17,708 bases of DNA from an uncultured Clostridia bacterium. GTDB taxonomy: Bacteria; Bacillota; Clostridia; JAAYHZ01. Below the pieces are notes generated by a model. That model ran no database searches. It saw only the letters and a program-made list of their open reading frames with translations, and was not told the origin of the DNA. The stretch covers positions 1 to 17,708 of the forward strand of contig CALCRE010000031.1 in NCBI GenBank assembly GCA_937894465.1, in the 5' to 3' direction. The position numbers were made by a program, and so were the translations under genes. Below are positions 1 through 7,584 of the stretch, piece by piece (within the stretch, counting starts at the first letter, position 1; each line of letters starts with the position of its first letter).

Positions 1-42
1 ACGCTTGAAAACGCCGATTTGCTCTATATTTCACGCTCGCTC

Positions 43-197
43 TTCAAAACTGTGAATTACAAAGGTGGCTTTTCGTTTACAAAACCTGCATTCTGATTTC
101 AAAAGCTGCGTCTCGTTTACAAATATTTAGTTGTCGGTTACGAATGTTGCATCTCACTTTACAAAGTGGCATTTCATTTTACTATTAAGTGACACTT
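43..197. repeat. Array of ~20-bp degenerate direct repeats, likely the end of an IS21-family element
   Basis: Seven imperfect units start near 55, 76, 97, 116, 138, 158 and 178, so spacing is 19-22 bp, about two helical turns. Their shared pattern is TTTACAAA, one to three bases, then TGC(A/G)TCTC. Read on the minus strand the block begins TGTCACTT at 197 and repeats TTTGTAA...TGC, which is how I remember the multi-repeat termini of IS21-family insertion sequences, where IstA binds. No istA/istB coding sequence is inside the window; it would lie left of base 1. Bases 1-42 hold nothing recognisable. The alternative is a regulator-binding array for the downstream Xre gene. Confidence 0.5.
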
Positions 198-227
198 AGA
201 ATCACATAGCAATACAAAACAAAGTTA

Positions 228-264
228 TCGCATATTATTGCGACTAATTATTGAAAAGTTGCGA
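228..264. promoter_or_regulatory. Candidate operator of the Xre regulator (TTGCGA repeats)
   Basis: An inverted repeat TCGCA-N6-TGCGA spans 228-243. A second TTGCGA lies at 259-264, exactly 21 bp after the TTGCGA at 238-243. The sites flank and enter the -35 region of the promoter at 251-279, the expected position for autoregulation by a small helix-turn-helix protein. This is inferred from position and symmetry only. Confidence 0.35.
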
Positions 265-279
265 TTTTATTATTATAAT
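251..279 (+). promoter_or_regulatory. Sigma-A-type promoter of the xre / restriction-modification operon
   Basis: TTGAAA at 251-256 and a perfect TATAAT at 274-279 are separated by 17 bases. The expected transcription start near 286 gives a ~28-base leader before the GTG at 314. No other good promoter is visible before the methyltransferase gene, so it probably drives xre, the methyltransferase and the specificity gene together. Confidence 0.7.
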
Positions 280-313
280 ATACGAACAGTATATAGTTAT
301 GGAGGGAGAAGTT

Positions 314-529
314 GTGGCGATTTCGTACAATAAATTATGGAAGTTATTAATTGATAAAAAGATGAGCAAATCAGATTTACGTAAAGCCGCAAAAATTGCA
401 CCAAATACAATGACAAAGCTGGGTCGTGATGAAACAGTTAGTCTTGGTATTCTAAGTCGAATATGTGATGTCCTCGATTGTGATTTTGGAGATATAGTAG
501 AACACATTAAGGAAAATGAAAATATATAG
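314..529 (+). CDS. Small Xre-family helix-turn-helix regulator, probable control protein of the R-M system
   Basis: This is a 71-residue protein that is almost only a Cro/C1-type DNA-binding domain: the start through 'YNKLWKLLIDKKMSKSDLRK', a recognition-helix stretch near 'APNTMTKL', and a last helix ending in 'CDFGDIVEHIK'. The GTG at 314 is preferred because GGAGGGAG lies 6-8 bases upstream; the in-frame TTG at 251 is the -35 box and the ATG at 299 overlaps the Shine-Dalgarno sequence. The gene ends 17 bases before the methyltransferase start, implying one transcript. Proteins of this type are common next to mobile restriction systems and time nuclease expression; that role here is inferred from context. 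Confidence 0.8.
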   Translation: MAISYNKLWKLLIDKKMSKSDLRKAAKIAPNTMTKLGRDETVSLGILSRICDVLDCDFGDIVEHIKENENI

Positions 530-546
530 TAAGGAGTACTATAATT

Positions 547-2529
547 ATGAGAAAAGAAGCAAGCACAGACTTATGGGTTTATGATTTATTAAAAGAAGCA
601 AATCTTGATTACTTTACTCCACAAGGAAGCGATATTAAAGAAATACATAGAGCCTTAAAAACTGCATCAAAATCAGGAACTAAAAATGTTGGTTTCCCAG
701 AATATACAGGTGTAGTAAAAGACTTTTTAATAGTTATCGAGGATAAAGCAGATTTGTCATTTCACGAAGCAAGAGACGAGCATAATATTCTTAAAGAGGA
801 TACCTCAAGTAATGTTAATTACGCAGTTAATGGAGCTTTATTTTATGGCAAGCACCTTATAAAAAATACTACATATAAAAAAGTTATCGCCATTGGAGTT
901 TCAGGAAATGAAAAACGGCATCGTATCACGCCTATTTTTATAGACGAACGCTTAAATTATAAAGAACTACCTGAAATAGAAACATTTATATCTTTTAAAG
1001 AAGAAAATATTGATGAGTACTATATTAAGGAAATATTAAAAGAAGCCACTGACCAAGAAAAGGAAACTACTGAAATTCTAAAGGACGCAGCTACGCTTCA
1101 CGAAGATTTGCGTAATTATGGCAGTATTCAAGATAAGGATAAGCCGTTGATTGTCTCGGGTATTTTACTTGCCCTTCGAGAAATGGAATACAAAAACTTT
1201 GATATAAACAACTTAAATGGTGATAACATCGTAACCGATGGAGCGAAGATATATAAAGCTATAGAAGATAACCTAGCTCGTGCCAATGTATCTCCACAAG
1301 TAAAAAAAGATAAATTATTGAGACAGTTTTCTGTTATTAAAGATACAGCAAAAATCAATCAGATTAACCCTACACTTGGAAAAACTCCAGTGAAACATTA
1401 TACTGAATTTCTCTATAAAAGTATCTATCAAAGCATTAGATACCATCGTTCTTCAGAGGATTACTTAGGAAGATTTTATGGAGAGTTTATGAGTTATTCA
1501 GGTGGAGATGGACAAAGTCTAGGAATTGTACTCACACCAAAACACATAACAGAATTGTTTTGTGAATTGCTAGATTTAAAGCCAACAGATAATGTCTTGG
1601 ATCCTTGCTGTGGAACAGCAGGATTTTTAATAGCAGCCATGAGTCATATGTTAAAACAAACAGATGATGATTTTGAGAGGTTGAATATTAGAAAAAATCA
1701 ACTTCATGGCATTGAAGACCAAAGCTATATGTTTACTATAGCTACAACCAATATGATTCTCCGTGGGGATGGAAAGAGCAACCTAGAAAATGAAGATTTT
1801 TTGAAACAAAACCCTGCTAAACTACAGAAAAAAGGCTGTACTGTAGGAATGATGAATCCACCATATTCACAAGGATCAAAACAAAATCCTGATCTCTACG
1901 AGATTGCATTCACAGAGCATCTATTAGATTCTATTGTCGAAGACGGTAGGGTTGCAGTTATCGTACCGCAAAGTGCTGTAACGGGCAAAACCAAAGAGGA
2001 AAAAAACATTAAACAAAATATTTTAAAGAAACATACTCTAGAAGGAGTAATAACCCTGAATAAAAATACTTTCTACGGTGTAGGTACGAATCCTTGTATT
2101 GTCGTATTTACTGTGGGTAGGCCTCATCACAAAGATAAAATATGCAAGTTTATCAATTTTGAGAATGATGGATATGAAGTATCCAAACATATAGGATTAG
2201 TAGAAACAGCAAGTGCAAAGGATAAAAAGCAACATCTGCTTGATGTATGGTTTGATAGAATTGAGCCAGAAACGAAATTCTGCGTAAAAACAACCATTGA
2301 GCCTGATGATGAATGGCTACACTCTTTTTATTATTTTAATGATGAAATTCCTTCTGAAGAAGATTTTAGAAATACAATTGCTGACTACATCACTTTTGAG
2401 GTTAATATGATTACGCATGGTAGAGGATATCTATTTGGCCTAGAAGATGATAACTCTAAATATTACATAGAACAAAAACCAGATATTCTAAAAGTTGCAG
2501 AAGAACTGGCAGGTGAAAGTGATGAATAG
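547..2529 (+). CDS. BcgI-like restriction-methylation subunit: PD-(D/E)XK nuclease fused to N6-adenine methyltransferase
   Basis: This 660-residue protein would both methylate adenine in its recognition site and cut unmodified DNA. The C-terminal two-thirds is a type I-style gamma-class methyltransferase: AdoMet-binding motif I around D352-P-C-C-G-T-A-G-F-L and catalytic N437-P-P-Y440. The N-terminal ~150 residues carry a nuclease-like core, P51-E52, then D59 and E65-x-K67 in 'VKDFLIVIEDKAD', matching a PD-(D/E)XK site. This nuclease-methylase layout with a separate specificity gene is that of the BcgI A subunit (type IIB), and no HsdR helicase-nuclease gene is present. The Shine-Dalgarno AAGGAG is at 531-536. 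The gene overlaps the specificity gene by 8 bases. A plain type I HsdM with a degenerate N-terminus is the alternative. Confidence 0.8.
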   Translation: MRKEASTDLWVYDLLKEANLDYFTPQGSDIKEIHRALKTASKSGTKNVGFPEYTGVVKDFLIVIEDKADLSFHEARDEHNILKEDTSSNVNYAVNGALFYGKHLIKNTTYKKVIAIGVSGNEKRHRITPIFIDERLNYKELPEIETFISFKEENIDEYYIKEILKEATDQEKETTEILKDAATLHEDLRNYGSIQDKDKPLIVSGILLALREMEYKNFDINNLNGDNIVTDGAKIYKAIEDNLARANVSPQVKKDKLLRQFSVIKDTAKINQINPTLGKTPVKHYTEFLYKSIYQSIRYHRSSEDYLGRFYGEFMSYSGGDGQSLGIVLTPKHITELFCELLDLKPTDNVLDPCCGTAGFLIAAMSHMLKQTDDDFERLNIRKNQLHGIEDQSYMFTIATTNMILRGDGKSNLENEDFLKQNPAKLQKKGCTVGMMNPPYSQGSKQNPDLYEIAFTEHLLDSIVEDGRVAVIVPQSAVTGKTKEEKNIKQNILKKHTLEGVITLNKNTFYGVGTNPCIVVFTVGRPHHKDKICKFINFENDGYEVSKHIGLVETASAKDKKQHLLDVWFDRIEPETKFCVKTTIEPDDEWLHSFYYFNDEIPSEEDFRNTIADYITFEVNMITHGRGYLFGLEDDNSKYYIEQKPDILKVAEELAGESDE

Positions 2530-3808
2530 ACTCGAACTTGACAGTGTGGGATGGAAAGAGTTTTTTATAGGTGGAGAAGAGGGACTTTTTAATATTCGTT
2601 CAACTAATAGTGGGATAGACAAAAATAAACTTCTCGAGAATACAGGAGACATCCCATATGTTACTAGAAGTAATCTTAATAATGGAATCGATATGTTTGT
2701 CGGTGAAAAACAAAACAATGGATTTAGCATTGACAAAGGAAATGTAATAACAATTGGTTTAGATACTCAAACTGTCTTCTATCAACCAAAGAGCTTTTTT
2801 ACTGGACAGAATATCCAAATTTTAGAAAATAAATTCTTGAACAAAGAAATTGCTTTATTTTTAGTACCATTATTAAAAATACAAATGATAAAGTTTAGCT
2901 GGGGTAGCACAGGAGCAACTCTAACTAGACTAAATAGAACTAAAATTTTACTCCCAGTTGATTCTAGTGGCAATCCCAACTGGAAGTTCATGGAGGATTA
3001 TATTAAGCAGGAACAAAAAGCCCAGGGACAAAAGATTGTTATTTATTATAAACAGAGAATAGTTGAATGTTGTTTTGAACTGCTTGATTTGAAAAATGTA
3101 GAGAGAAAAGAATCTTATTTAACCGAATTATTTGAAAAAAATCGAAGTAAACAGAATAAGATTGGAGCTTATAAGAATGTTGATATACCACTAGTTTCTG
3201 CAAATAATGTAGGCAACAGAAATAAAATACTTGGTTCAGATAATTTAGTAATTGAATATATATATAAGTTAGCTGTCTATTTAGGGCAATCAGAATATTC
3301 TCTAGGGTGTAAAAATATACAATGGAAAGAATTTTGGCTTGAGAATATCGTTGATATTAGGTCAGGTGTTCGATTAACAAAAGCAGATCAAAAACCTGGG
3401 AAGCGACCATTTATTGGATCAACAGATGGTAATAATGGGGTTACAAACTTTGTTTCGAATATAAATAATAGCTTGGATAGCAACCTTCTCGGAGTAAATT
3501 ATAATGGTAGCGTTGTGGATAACTTTTATCATCCATATGAGTGTATTTTTTCTGATGATGTTAAAAGACTTCATTTTAAAGACAAATCCGCAAGGAATAA
3601 ATATTGTTACTTGTTCCTAAAGCAATGTATCTTAAAACAAAAAAGCAAATATGCTTATGGTTATAAGTTCAATGCTGCTAGAATGAAAAGGCAAAAAATC
3701 ATGTTACCGGTTAATTCAACTGGGAAAGTTGATTATGATTTCATGAGGAAATATATGGTTGTTCAGGAGATTAAAGAATTGTACAAAGTAATAAAGTATC
3801 TGGTTTAG
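2522..3808 (+). CDS. Specificity subunit (HsdS/BcgI B-like) with two target-recognition domains
   Basis: A 428-residue DNA-specificity subunit that would bind the nuclease-methylase protein and choose the bipartite target. It is an internal repeat: each half starts with 'WKEF' (near residues 10 and 260), runs through a target-recognition domain, and ends with a similar 'LPV(D/N)S(S/T)G...DFM' style segment ('LLPVDSSGNPNWKFMEDY' and 'MLPVNSTGKVDYDFMRKY') followed by a helix. The ATG at 2522 overlaps the methyltransferase stop and has AGGTGA five bases upstream. The halves differ in sequence, suggesting an asymmetric bipartite site. A stretch in another frame just beyond the stop (3775-3879) may be a remnant of a longer C-terminus or of another gene. 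Confidence 0.82.
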   Translation: MNRLELDSVGWKEFFIGGEEGLFNIRSTNSGIDKNKLLENTGDIPYVTRSNLNNGIDMFVGEKQNNGFSIDKGNVITIGLDTQTVFYQPKSFFTGQNIQILENKFLNKEIALFLVPLLKIQMIKFSWGSTGATLTRLNRTKILLPVDSSGNPNWKFMEDYIKQEQKAQGQKIVIYYKQRIVECCFELLDLKNVERKESYLTELFEKNRSKQNKIGAYKNVDIPLVSANNVGNRNKILGSDNLVIEYIYKLAVYLGQSEYSLGCKNIQWKEFWLENIVDIRSGVRLTKADQKPGKRPFIGSTDGNNGVTNFVSNINNSLDSNLLGVNYNGSVVDNFYHPYECIFSDDVKRLHFKDKSARNKYCYLFLKQCILKQKSKYAYGYKFNAARMKRQKIMLPVNSTGKVDYDFMRKYMVVQEIKELYKVIKYLV

Positions 3809-3879
3809 CTGTTTGCTTCCGTGATCAGTTAAACAACAAACAGATGGCTCAGATTATTAAAGAAGTATTGGCAGAGTAA
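3775..3879 (+). pseudogene. Possible C-terminal coding remnant between hsdS and the OLD gene
   Basis: In the frame -1 to the specificity gene there is an open stretch of about 34 codons ending at TAA 3877-3879, whose last residues read 'RDQLNNKQMAQIIKEVLAE'. This looks like an ordinary amphipathic protein C-terminus rather than random translation. It has no start or ribosome binding site of its own. It may be the frameshifted tail of the specificity subunit or the end of a deleted gene. I do not recognise the family. Confidence 0.25.
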
Positions 3880-3901
3880 TTTAATTTAGGGGGATGAAAG
3901 G

Positions 3902-5521
3902 TTGAGGTTAGAAGCAATTGTAATTAAACATTATCGATCGATAGAAAGAGTGGCTCTTAAACTTCCTCCAAATAAGCCACTTGTCCTATTTGGACCGAAT
4001 AACGCAGGAAAATCTAATATATTATCAGCTATAAATAGAATACTTGGTGAAAGATATCCAACTTATATTGAGATGTTGGAAAGTGATTACTTTAAACGTA
4101 ATCAAAATGAATATCCTACCGCACATATTACCGCTAAATTCACTGAGCCTTTATATTATGATAATAGAGGTAATGGATATGACGTTATAGCTGTAAGTTA
4201 TGGTTATAATGGACAGGCTAATAATAATCTTTTGCACGATGGCAGTGGAAACAAAATATATCCCACTAACGAACAGCGTTCTGCTTGTCAGTCCTATTTG
4301 ATTGATGCTGAAAGAAATATCCAGAGTGCTTTTAATTATAGTAGTAGCTATTCTCTGTTAAGCAAGTTTTCAAAGAAGATACATGAAGCCTTAAGTACAG
4401 AGCATAAAGATGAATTATCACAAGCCTTTAATCAAATTACAGCATCCTTTGAACAGACTGATGAATTCTCTGGTTTTTTTAAACGATTTTCTGAAGCTCT
4501 AAAGGGGGCAGTAAAAGGGTTTGTTCATTCATTGGCTGTAGATTTTTCAGCCTATGATCCAAACAATTATGCAAAGTCACTTCGGATCTATGCAAAAGAG
4601 GGAGATAATATTCGTGGATTTGAAGAATTCGGCACTGGTGAACAGCAAGTCTTATTAATGGCTTTTGTTAAAGCATATATGGAAGTATTCACAGGTGAAA
4701 ATTTTGTGTTGATTATTGAAGAACCAGAAGCTCATCTCCATCCCTTAGCTCAAAGATGGTTAAAGGAATATGTTGTAGATATGTGTTCATGTGGTATTCA
4801 AGTAATCATTTCAACACATTCCGCAGAATTCATAGATGCAGAATACTTAGACGGACTTGTTCGAGTACATAAAGAGGGTGGAGTTACTAAAGCAATACAA
4901 CTATCCGCTCAACAACTTTGCGATTTTTGTATAGGGTCAGGTGTTCCAGAGAAATGTGTGTCACCAGAAAACATAATTGATTTTTACTCAACAAAACTAT
5001 TTTCAGACCAGTTAAAAGGAATGTTTGCAGAAACAATCATATTAGTGGAGGGAGCTACTGAATATTTTGCTCTGCCAGTGTATTTAAAACGTAGTGGGTA
5101 TTCTTTAGCTGAACATGGAACCGAAATTGTTAATTGTCGCGGTAAGGATGCAATCCCCTTGTACTGGAGGTTATTTAAAGCATACGGTTACAATTGTTAT
5201 GCTATATTTGATTGTGACAGGAATGCATCAAAAACTAGGGATGTGTTTAATGGCATCTTTTGCGAAGAAGAATGGGATACAGAAACTGAAAATTGTATTG
5301 TTAGAGCCGATTATGCATACTTCGGTAAAGACTTTGAATCCTATTTGCGTACAGCAATAGAGGATTATACTTCAATGGAACAAACTATTTCTGAAAAATA
5401 TCATATTTCTTCAAAGCCAGGAAAAGCTAAAGCTATTGCACAACATATAGAGGAAATTCCTCATTTTATTAAGGATATCGCAGATAAACTATTAATTATA
5501 GAACTATTGGGACAAAGTTAG
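3902..5521 (+). CDS. OLD-family ATP-dependent nuclease (ABC-type ATPase + TOPRIM)
   Basis: A 539-residue overcoming-lysogenization-defect type protein, a family of ATPase-nucleases that often acts in phage defence. The ATPase part has Walker A G31-PNNAGKS38, a signature-like G244-TGEQQ249, Walker B with E273-EPEAHLHP, and an 'ISTHS' H-loop. The C-terminal TOPRIM nuclease shows E383 in 'ILVEGATE' and D437-C-D439. No UvrD-like helicase lies next to it, so it is not a Gabija pair; it fits stand-alone class 1 OLD. The TTG start follows AGGGGG at 3888-3893; the nearby ATG at 3894 runs into TGA after three codons. It lies 93 bases after the specificity gene on the same strand, inside the same AT-rich block, and ends at a strong terminator. 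Confidence 0.88.
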   Translation: MRLEAIVIKHYRSIERVALKLPPNKPLVLFGPNNAGKSNILSAINRILGERYPTYIEMLESDYFKRNQNEYPTAHITAKFTEPLYYDNRGNGYDVIAVSYGYNGQANNNLLHDGSGNKIYPTNEQRSACQSYLIDAERNIQSAFNYSSSYSLLSKFSKKIHEALSTEHKDELSQAFNQITASFEQTDEFSGFFKRFSEALKGAVKGFVHSLAVDFSAYDPNNYAKSLRIYAKEGDNIRGFEEFGTGEQQVLLMAFVKAYMEVFTGENFVLIIEEPEAHLHPLAQRWLKEYVVDMCSCGIQVIISTHSAEFIDAEYLDGLVRVHKEGGVTKAIQLSAQQLCDFCIGSGVPEKCVSPENIIDFYSTKLFSDQLKGMFAETIILVEGATEYFALPVYLKRSGYSLAEHGTEIVNCRGKDAIPLYWRLFKAYGYNCYAIFDCDRNASKTRDVFNGIFCEEEWDTETENCIVRADYAYFGKDFESYLRTAIEDYTSMEQTISEKYHISSKPGKAKAIAQHIEEIPHFIKDIADKLLIIELLGQS

Positions 5522-5530
5522 CTGAATGTT

Positions 5531-5574
5531 AAAAAGACCACACAGGAGTATAAAACTCTTATGTGGTCTTTTTT
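5531..5574. terminator. Bidirectional intrinsic terminator after the OLD gene
   Basis: AAAAAGACCACA (5531-5542) pairs with TGTGGTCTTTTT (5562-5573), and an inner GAGT/ACTC pairing tops the stem. The T-run on the plus strand ends the OLD transcript; the mirrored A-run gives a T-run on the minus strand, where it can end the sigma-factor transcript. Confidence 0.85.
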
Positions 5575-5580
5575 GCCCCG

Positions 5581-5647
5581 CTTGAAGCTGTTCATTCAAG
5601 TTTTTCTTCAATCCCTATGTGAGGACAGCTTTGAGCCGTCTTTTTTT
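5581..5647 (+). terminator. Two further hairpins with T-runs between the convergent genes
   Basis: CTTGAA (5581-5586) pairs with TTCAAG (5595-5600), followed by TTTTTC. GACAGCT (5624-5630) pairs with AGCCGTC (5634-5640) with one A/C mismatch, followed by seven T. Both read as plus-strand terminators backing up the one at 5531, and would limit readthrough into the antisense of the sigma-factor gene. Confidence 0.5.
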
Positions 5648-5664
5648 CCGAATCCACTGTTACG

Positions 5665-7437
5665 TTATTTCAGACAGCTCCATGCAGAATGAGCGATCAA
5701 TGCGGCATTGTCATAGTCACGTTCACATACAACTTCAAAAAGGTTTTCATATTCATAAACTTCTGACAAAGGCACATCATTAGCATCAAAGGTTTCGTAA
5801 GACCATTTGTTTCCTACGGCAAGGGGGAGATAAAGTTCCGGTATTGCGGCACTTGATGTGGATTCAACCTCATAGCTTTTCAACTTCAAACATTTTGGAC
5901 TGCCTGTAATCGGTGTGATGACCAAGCCTGCCACACCGATATTTGGAGCATACCATATATCGGTGACACCATTGTTACGTTTGTTACCAATATCGTCATC
6001 AACAACGAAATTTGTGTAACGTGTATGAAGACAATTCTCAAACTTACCAGCCGGTGTTACATAATCTTCCTTCATTGATATGACCTCAAAACGTGAGCGT
6101 ATGGTATTATGAGAATATGAAAATGTATTTTGCTCGAATACAAAGCCCTCTTTTACCTTGTTTGACAAGCAAGGTGACAAACGGGTGATGTAATAGAATA
6201 AATCATAGCCGCATCCGCTTCCATCACTATCACTGAACCCGGGTTGACCGGCTAGAGAATAACCGTTGTCGGATCTCTTGATTGCAGGAGCTGTAGAGGT
6301 AAAGCTTTTTAGTTTGCCGATACGGTCTTTGGCATGCTTGATGGCAACAGCTGCACTGTAAGCTAATGTGTATGTATCCTTATTCATACCTTCATTGTCT
6401 TTGTCAGAAAATAGCACTTCCTTCATGGCAAGTACTTTTTCAAAGTAAGAAAGTCCCGAGTCGCTTTCTTTTCTTGAATATGCATTGATACCGCACCAAT
6501 ATAGATTATCGGAGATCAATGCCGTCTTACCGGTTTCTTCTGCTTTCTCCAATGCCATTTTGTAATACGTTGAAGACTCTTCTTTGCGGCCCATATTGGA
6601 TAGTTCGCTTGCGTAATAAGAATAAGCTCCGCTCATCCATTCGTTATCAAAGGAGGCTTCGGCTATTTCAACTGTTTTTCTTAGATATTGATCTACGGCT
6701 TTTGCTCCTTCTGCATATCGGATGGAATGTATTTTCGCATGGTACAAACTGTTTAATATACGAAGTTCATCTAGGGATAGTGCGGACAAGTCATCTATTT
6801 CGGGCAGTACGGCATCGCAGATAGCCGATGCGGTTTTTGTGTCCAGCTCATGAAGAGCTTTTTGTGCTTTTTGAGTTTCCTCTTTGATTTTTGTAAAGAT
6901 GTCTTTTTGTTCGATGGTTTTCTTCTCGTTGTTCATCATATCAATTAACTCCTTTTTCAACTTTTTTCGTGATTCAAACAGACGATATTTGATGGTGCCT
7001 TCAGGTACCGAAAGAATGTCGGAAATTTCTTTGATGCTTTGATCGGCGAAATAGTAAAGCATAACGGTTTCACGATTTTGATCCGATAACTTGGCAATTT
7101 CACTTAACATAAGGTTTTTCTCTTCATTGTGAATGAACAGGCTTTCCGATGTTTCGAAAGATGCGGCTTCGCCGAGTATATCTATGGAAACCGTACGTCG
7201 GCTTCTTTTTTGACTGTCATATGCCTTGTTTCTCGCTATGGCGCACAGCCATGATGTGAGCTTACCTTGATCTTTCAAGGTGCCGTAATGGTAGTAGGCA
7301 TATATAAATGTCTCTTGAACGATGTCATCAGCTTCATAATTGCCGGCAATGCCGTAAACAACGCTGTAAAGCAGCAACTTGTTTCGGTTAACGATATCTT
7401 CAAACTCCTGCATGGTTCCATTGAAGTGATTGTACAA
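5665..7437 (-). CDS. ECF-type sigma factor with a large C-terminal TPR/beta-domain extension
   Basis: The first ~180 residues are a complete extracytoplasmic-function sigma factor: region 2 with 'EADDIVQETFIYAY' and 'WLCAIARNKAYD', and region 4 with 'LYYFADQSIKEISDILSVPEGTIKYRL'. A further ~400 residues follow: a helical part (roughly 195-360) with TPR-like helices such as 'YYKMALEKAEETGK' and 'YFEKVLAMKEVLF', then a beta-rich part with 'GKFENCLHTRYTNF', 'DIWYAPNIGVAGLV' and 'LPLAVGNKWSYE'. Ordinary ECF factors stop near 200 residues. The TTG at 7437 is chosen because AAAGGAG lies 8 bases before it and inside the longer reading from ATG 7455, which has no Shine-Dalgarno. No anti-sigma gene is adjacent, so the extension may be the sensor or inhibitor. 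The last domain resembles ones I associate with secreted proteins, yet no membrane segment is visible. Confidence 0.8.
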   Translation of the reverse strand: MYNHFNGTMQEFEDIVNRNKLLLYSVVYGIAGNYEADDIVQETFIYAYYHYGTLKDQGKLTSWLCAIARNKAYDSQKRSRRTVSIDILGEAASFETSESLFIHNEEKNLMLSEIAKLSDQNRETVMLYYFADQSIKEISDILSVPEGTIKYRLFESRKKLKKELIDMMNNEKKTIEQKDIFTKIKEETQKAQKALHELDTKTASAICDAVLPEIDDLSALSLDELRILNSLYHAKIHSIRYAEGAKAVDQYLRKTVEIAEASFDNEWMSGAYSYYASELSNMGRKEESSTYYKMALEKAEETGKTALISDNLYWCGINAYSRKESDSGLSYFEKVLAMKEVLFSDKDNEGMNKDTYTLAYSAAVAIKHAKDRIGKLKSFTSTAPAIKRSDNGYSLAGQPGFSDSDGSGCGYDLFYYITRLSPCLSNKVKEGFVFEQNTFSYSHNTIRSRFEVISMKEDYVTPAGKFENCLHTRYTNFVVDDDIGNKRNNGVTDIWYAPNIGVAGLVITPITGSPKCLKLKSYEVESTSSAAIPELYLPLAVGNKWSYETFDANDVPLSEVYEYENLFEVVCERDYDNAALIAHSAWSCLK

Positions 7438-7527
7438 ATTCCGATCTCCTTTCATATGTTCTTTGAAATTCCGGATTTCATTTATATGTCTGTTTGCAAG
7501 CTGAAAAGGTTGGGTCAGTTAATAACA

Positions 7528-7556
7528 ATTATATCAACTTTCCGTTTGCTTTTGAA
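7528..7556 (-). promoter_or_regulatory. Candidate promoter of the ECF sigma-factor gene
   Basis: On the minus strand TTCAAA (7556-7551) and a perfect TATAAT (7533-7528) are 17 bases apart, about 90 bases before the TTG start. The -35 is weak (4 of 6), so an activator or a self-recognised sequence is possible; no ECF-type AAC motif was identified. Confidence 0.45.
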
Positions 7557-7584
7557 CGAAGGGTTCTTTTTTGTCTTTTTATCT

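Noticed and set aside
43..197. CRISPR array
   Set aside because: Units are ~20 bp, diverged from one another and contiguous, without constant repeats or unique spacers, and no cas gene is near.
547..3808. Classical type I R-M system
   Set aside because: No HsdR gene is present and the methylase itself carries a nuclease-like N-terminus; kept only as an alternative.
3902..5521. Gabija (GajA plus GajB)
   Set aside because: The OLD protein fits GajA superficially, but no UvrD-like helicase is in the window; the next gene is a convergent sigma factor.
2..5586. CGCTTGAA at 2-9 and 5579-5586 as direct repeats flanking the island
   Set aside because: Only eight bases match, and the second copy is part of a hairpin terminator; too short for an attachment site without an integrase gene.
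6519..6824. Plus-strand frame inside the sigma-factor gene
   Set aside because: Antisense to the TPR-like region of a continuous 590-residue gene; no ribosome binding site.
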